Shown in pieces: positions 59,427 through 64,000 of a stretch of DNA of 64,000 bases; the first letter of the stretch is position 1; every line of letters starts with the position of its first letter. The DNA lies in contig CM075780.1 in assembly GCA_037974665.1 (NCBI GenBank), positions 4,622,501 to 4,686,500 on the forward strand. Reading direction: 5' to 3'. The stretch comes from Ehretia macrophylla. Lineage: Eukaryota > Streptophyta > Magnoliopsida > Boraginales > Ehretiaceae. Below the pieces are notes generated by a model. The model searched no databases and was not told the origin of the DNA. It was given only the letters and a program-made list of their open reading frames with translations. Both the position numbers and the translations under genes were made by a program.

Positions 59427-59807
59427 TCAATGCTCGGCATCCCCGTGAAACAGAAATACAGCAAACTCCAATTTCTCTTCATCTGTATAATCAAGTGGCC
59501 TAAAAATCTTCTCGATCTCGGACAGCCAAGCCTCTGATTTCTCATCATCAGCTTCCCCGTAGAATTTAGACCGGCGAAAGTCAAGGAATTCCTTCATTCT
59601 GCTATGACTCCCATGGTTACCTTCATTCCTGTTGTTGATGTTGTTGTTGGCTTCACGAGCATCCTGACGCTCCATCACACGTGATACACGATCCATGGCA
59701 GTTGCCATCATATTAAACATAGCTATACCGGGATTAGTCTGATAGGCATCCCCGGTCTCTTGAGGTTCACCGCTCCTATTAGTAGTACGGGTACTAGGGC
59801 CAGCCAT
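59427..59807 (-). pseudogene. gag: Element 2 gag N-terminal half
   Basis: Starts MAGPSTRTTNRSGEP like element 1 and runs to GDAEH, where TGG (Trp of the GDAEHWW motif) has become TGA at 59427-59429. A second stop, CGA to TGA at 59247-59249, follows in the same frame before the next open block. Confidence 0.85.
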
Positions 59808-60019
59808 CTATAGGCACAATTTATTGAAATATGATAATTAAGAATCTAATGCATAAGATATGCAACATATTATAGATACAATTCTAAAAACATTTAAGGC
59901 ATATAAGTCACTTAAGCACATAGAACATAGAATGCACATTTAACACATAAACAAGTCATTCTAATTATCTTAGGGCTCTACCCACGATCCGAGAGTTAAA
60001 CTCGGCTTAAGCAATCTAA

Positions 60020-60031
60020 GCTCTGATACCA
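60020..60031 (-). other. Primer-binding site, element 2 (initiator Met tRNA)
   Basis: Minus-strand TGGTATCAGAGC, 11 nt from the LTR end, as in element 1. Confidence 0.92.
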
Positions 60032-60042
60032 TTCTTCTAAGG

Positions 60043-63000
60043 TGTCACGCCCCAACCCGGCCTATAAAGGTTAGACTAGGGTGTGATCTAAACATTCAAG
60101 TCCTTTCACATTCTTAATCATTCTAGGAGGTTTAACACTTAACGTTTTATTCTAGACTCCAAAATTTTTTCGGAAATCCAGCAGCATAACGGCTGTACTT
60201 GGGCTCTTTGTTTTGACCTAAGTTTTCTAACAGCCTCAAACTTTCAATTCAAGTTCATTCCCGACTAGAGTTTACTATTTTATCATCGATTGAATTGCTT
60301 ATTGGTTATTTCGACGTCCCGTTTGATTTATAACCTAGCATGGTGCTATGTCTCGTTTGTCCATTTATTCTCGTTTCAAAATATACCTGTTGATCTTAGC
60401 TTATTAGCGAGTACCTGTTGAGTTTGGATAAGTTCATTTACCTATTCCTCAACTAAGCATCATAACCTGTGATAGATACTAGCGGTAGTAAAAGCAAAAC
60501 GATCATAGTGGTGTCATGTCTAGTATCGGTCTACTTAAAATAAGTACAAACCAAAATTAGACCCCAAATTACCACGGGGGTCTTTTACATTAGCAACAAC
60601 AAGCAACATAAGATAAATGGTCTTCAAGTAGCACAAAATACACAATTAGTCACGTTCATGCAAAACAACAATAACAGGCAATCACTCCAGGGGTTCATCA
60701 TTAGGTACATTATCCTCAGGTTCCTGTACCTGTTCTTCTTCACCTGAAATGATAAAAGAAGGTGAGTCCTTATGAACTCAGCGAGGGGGAACGAGAAATA
60801 AATTTTGAAACTCATTTTCCGGTTCAATTTATGAAAACCCCTTTTTTAAAACGTGTCACGTATTACAAATAATATGGTAAGCAATTATACGAAACAAATC
60901 GAGAAACGGATACAATTACCAATCATTTCAAGGATACGGTGAGCATTTGCTCTCAATTTCAATTTCGAATCATTTGGTGCGGCCGACTTCAATAACCCGC
61001 TTATCACTCCCAATTGGGTGTACTCCGGATGTACCCCGAAACCTACGACCCAACTCTCCGAGGGTGAAATGCCAAGCGAGAGAGGGAATTGGACCATGGT
61101 AGTCACGGTAACACCGGCAAGCCCGATGCCGCCCGGCGTGCGTGAAACACTACCATGCCACACGAAAGGTTGCAACCTCGTATGCAATGCACATTTATAA
61201 CATTTAACATATCACATTAGGAGGGCAACAAAGTAGGTTGCCTCCGAACAGTTATAAGATCGCACGTTGTCAAGTAGTCATACAAGGCACGATAAGGCAA
61301 GTTATTTCACTTGAAAGGCATATAGAGTCATATGAACATCAAACGTGCAGCCATGTAACACATGTAAAATAGGCCATATAACTCATTAAGAAGCTCATAT
61401 AATCAAGTGATACGAATTATTCAACAGGCAATAACATTTACGTGGGTTCGGTAGCAAGAAAAGCTTATTTGACAACATGCAATCGTCAAAACCATAATTA
61501 AAGTTATAACACATTTACGGGCAGCCCACTAAGCATATAATTTCCACACAATAACCAAGAGATCAACACTTAGAAAAGCTACCTAGTCATTAGGGTTTCT
61601 ATTTCATGCTTATTCGTGTGATTAAAACCCTAAGTCAACTCAAAGTCATTCTCAAGTCATGCATCATTCCATTCAAACATCCTCAAGTACTAAAAACAGT
61701 CCACGTAATATTCCAACATCATAATTCCAAGCAATTAGTACCACAAGAGAGGTTACAATAGTTTTCCATGCATATAGCTAAGTGAAACACTCACTGCAAT
61801 AGGCTGTTTTCTAACAATCAATCGGGAAAGCAAAAAATCTCCAAATTCAGTGAATAAGATGTCAATTTAAAGCTTAAGAAGTTAACTAAACTCAGAAACA
61901 AACCTTGCATCAATTGGAGTTCAGAATCATTAGTTATAGCCGAAACAGTGAGGTAGCACAAAACTGTCAAGATTTGCACACTTTTCAGAAATTGACGTTT
62001 TTGAGGTCCTTAGAGTCATTTTTAGCTTTGGTCCATTTCTGACAAAATTGTCCAGAACTGAAAAATATAGCAGTACACCAAATTTCATGCATTTTTTACA
62101 ATATTTACTAAGTCAAATATGGTTCGTTCCACAAGGTCAGTGCATCTGCCAAAACCTGATTCATTTTTCCAGATTTCTAGATTTGGTCACATTTTAATGA
62201 TTTCTCATTTGGAGGACCTTAGAATCAAAATAAGCTTCAGCCTATTTCTGGGAAAAATATTCAAAACTGTCCAAACTAGTCACCCACCAATTTTCACGCA
62301 TTTTAAACATCATTTTCTTAGCTAAACTTACCTCGAACAGACGGGTCAGAGAGCTGTCACAAGAATTCGACTTCACCTAGCATCATTTTCAAGCCAAGAT
62401 CTTGCCATGCATGGTTGTTTAAGCTCATGAACGACCACATAACTCAAGTACAGAAGCAAATATACACATTTATGAACATGCATGTGAAATTTCAAAGATT
62501 TTTCAAAAGCTTTTAACCCTCACCTTTGCAATCAATCAAAAGATGCACAACAACCTTGTTGAAGCTCAAATCTTCTCCTTTTCTTTGCCTAGCCGAAATC
62601 CTACTAGCTTTTCTCTATTTTTCCTAGCTTAATAAGCAATCTCTTAGTGCATGCAAGTAATTAGAACTTGAAGAAAAGAAATGGATGCTTAGTAACTCAC
62701 CTAGGCCGAAATGAAGCTTCAAATGCACATGCAAGAGTGATTTCGAGCTCTAGCTTGTTTGCTTGGGTTTCTCGATGCCTACTCGACCTTGCTCAACCAA
62801 GATGTGAAGAAGACAAACCAAGGAGGTAGAAAACTCAGCCAAGAACCGAAAATGGAGAGAGAGAATGAAGAGGAAAGAGAAATGTGAAGAAAGAAATGAA
62901 GAAAATGACAAACAAGGAAGCGTTTTGCATCTTCAAGGGGAATGTCGGCCTTGGGCTTCAAAAATTCTGCATTTGTGTCTCCAATGTGATATTTTGAAAT

Positions 63001-63600
63001 TGCTAGGATGGGCAAGGATGAAGTGGCCAAAAATTTGTGCAAGTGGAAGGATTTTTGAGCAATTTTTAATGCCTTTGTGTCATAAATTGTCTTGGCATGC
63101 ATTAGAATAAAGAAATTTTGCTCAAACCTTGTGCATGACCATGGTATGGTCAGCCAAGGCTAATAAAATGGCTGAATTTGTGTCATCTTTTGGGTGTTAA
63201 TTGTTGTGTGTTGAAAATGCAAAAAGAACAAAGAATAAAGAATAAGGAATGTCTAGTGTTTGGTGCATTTTTGTCTTCTAGTGAAAGGAATTTGGATTAT
63301 TATATTGTTAGTGGATTTTGTAGGATTATTTAATAGTCTAGTTCTTCGTGTAAGATGCTATCTTGATTAGCGTGAAGACACATTTTCCTAGGTTTAGGGC
63401 ACGCACTTCGAGGTAGGACACGAACTACGAGACGAACACACGTTTTTCAAGTAAACGCACGTAGCCCTATATGAATGCACAAAATTCAATGAAAGGCACA
63501 CAAAACTAAATACAATTCTCAAACCTAGGTCATGGCACGCACATCTAGGTTAGGGCACCCAAAACGAGGTATCGCACGCAATTCGGGGTCGGGCCTCACA
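60043..63600 (-). repeat. Element 2 5' LTR
   Basis: 3558 bp, one base different in length from the 3' LTR. Holds the GTGC-word cluster (about 63360-63600), the internal duplication (about 61960-62300) and a hairpin module at 60763-60780. The element's promoter should be here, but I could not place a start site. No gene seen. Confidence 0.93.
60763..60780 (-). promoter_or_regulatory. TGAGT/ACTCA hairpin module, element 2 5' LTR
   Basis: Same stem as 52426-52443; the pyrimidine tract beside it reads CCTTCTTTTATCATTTCAGG on the minus strand. Confidence 0.5.
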
Positions 63601-64000
63601 GTTGCCAAGATACTTTATCCACCAAATCTCTATTACTGAATCCCACGGAACATTGGGCAAGAAAACTTCGCTTCACGTAGAGGCTGGGCCCGTAAACCGA
63701 GGGCGTAGGGTTTGTGACCAGGTCTCCGTCGCTCCGGTGCCTATAACTTTTGATCCGTAAGTAGTTACGCGGCGCACAACATACCATTGCAAAGCTCTTT
63801 GAGAGCTCTACGACGGGGGCAACCAGCATGCTCGCTGTGCCCGATTTTGGAGCCTAAAATCGAACGATTTCATCAATTTCAGGCCACTTTTCTTCTTTTG
63901 CTCTGTCTTTCTGTCCCGGATCGTACATCGTGAACTATTAAAAGGACGACAACCTGACTCGCGGGACATCAGAGGGCCCTACAACGTGTCAATATCACAT
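63601..64000 (+). repeat. 5S rDNA spacer after element 2
   Basis: Continues the array from the exact point of interruption (GTTGCCAAGATACTT). It runs through the usual spacer blocks to GTGTCAATATCACAT; the next gene would start about 130 bp beyond the window. Confidence 0.93.

Larger units (their letters stand above)
51705..63600 (-). mobile_element. Element 2: complete-length Ty3/gypsy chromovirus, decayed
   Basis: 11,896 bp on the minus strand: 5' LTR 63600-60043, primer site, gag-pol 59807-55298, polypurine tract, 3' LTR 55263-51705. Same family as element 1, with near-identical protein motifs and the same LTR ends. The 5S spacer resumes at the same point on both sides. The coding region has five premature stops and three frameshifts, so it cannot make the full polyprotein. 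The integrase catalytic Asp, Asp and Glu are all retained, unlike element 1. Confidence 0.93.

Overview
This is nuclear DNA of a flowering plant. About 38 kb of the 64 kb is a tandem array of 5S ribosomal RNA genes: a 119-nt gene plus a spacer of about 557 bp, giving a period of about 676-677 bp. The rest is LTR retrotransposon DNA inserted into that array. The gene has the angiosperm 5S sequence and internal Pol III control region. The retroelements carry the plant initiator-Met tRNA primer site and Ty3/gypsy chromovirus proteins with a C-terminal chromodomain. The species cannot be named from the sequence. No ordinary protein-coding host gene is visible.

Layout. (1) 1-6232: plus-strand 5S array, one gene cut by the window edge and nine full copies. 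(2) 6233-6984: outer end of a chromovirus LTR, minus orientation. (3) 6980-7659: exactly one 5S unit, inverted. (4) 7660-16734: chromovirus element 1, plus strand, with a complete 5' LTR (3537 bp), a gag-pol reading frame with four in-frame stops, and only the first ~750 bp of its 3' LTR. (5) 16735-21141: element 3, minus strand, a non-autonomous LTR element with a 1.86-kb non-coding interior, a 57-bp remnant of the 3' LTR and a full 2490-bp 5' LTR. (6) 21142-51704: plus-strand 5S array with 46 gene copies. (7) 51705-63600: element 2, a structurally complete 11.9-kb relative of element 1 on the minus strand with both LTRs and a decayed gag-pol. (8) 63601-64000: the array resumes in phase, spacer only.

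The 5S genes would be read by Pol III from internal A, IE and C boxes helped by a short upstream region, and stopped at T-runs just after the gene. By eye, every full copy differs from the window consensus (2 to about 8 changes each), so the locus looks old or largely silenced rather than the main source of 5S RNA. Gene variants and spacer markers show that the second array is organised in higher-order blocks of about nine units. These are repeated at +6.03 kb and +15.5 kb from the first block, and they contain a locally amplified dimer and chimeric units that record unequal crossing-over.

The retroelements do not cooperate with the rDNA; they break it. Elements 1 and 2 belong to one family, both sit just downstream of a 5S terminator, and both originally lay antisense to the array. 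The matching target duplication ACTTC now lies on the two sides of an inversion, which allows the rearrangement at 6.2-7.7 kb to be reconstructed. The most informative points are that rearrangement, the higher-order 5S structure and two sequence modules shared by otherwise different LTRs.
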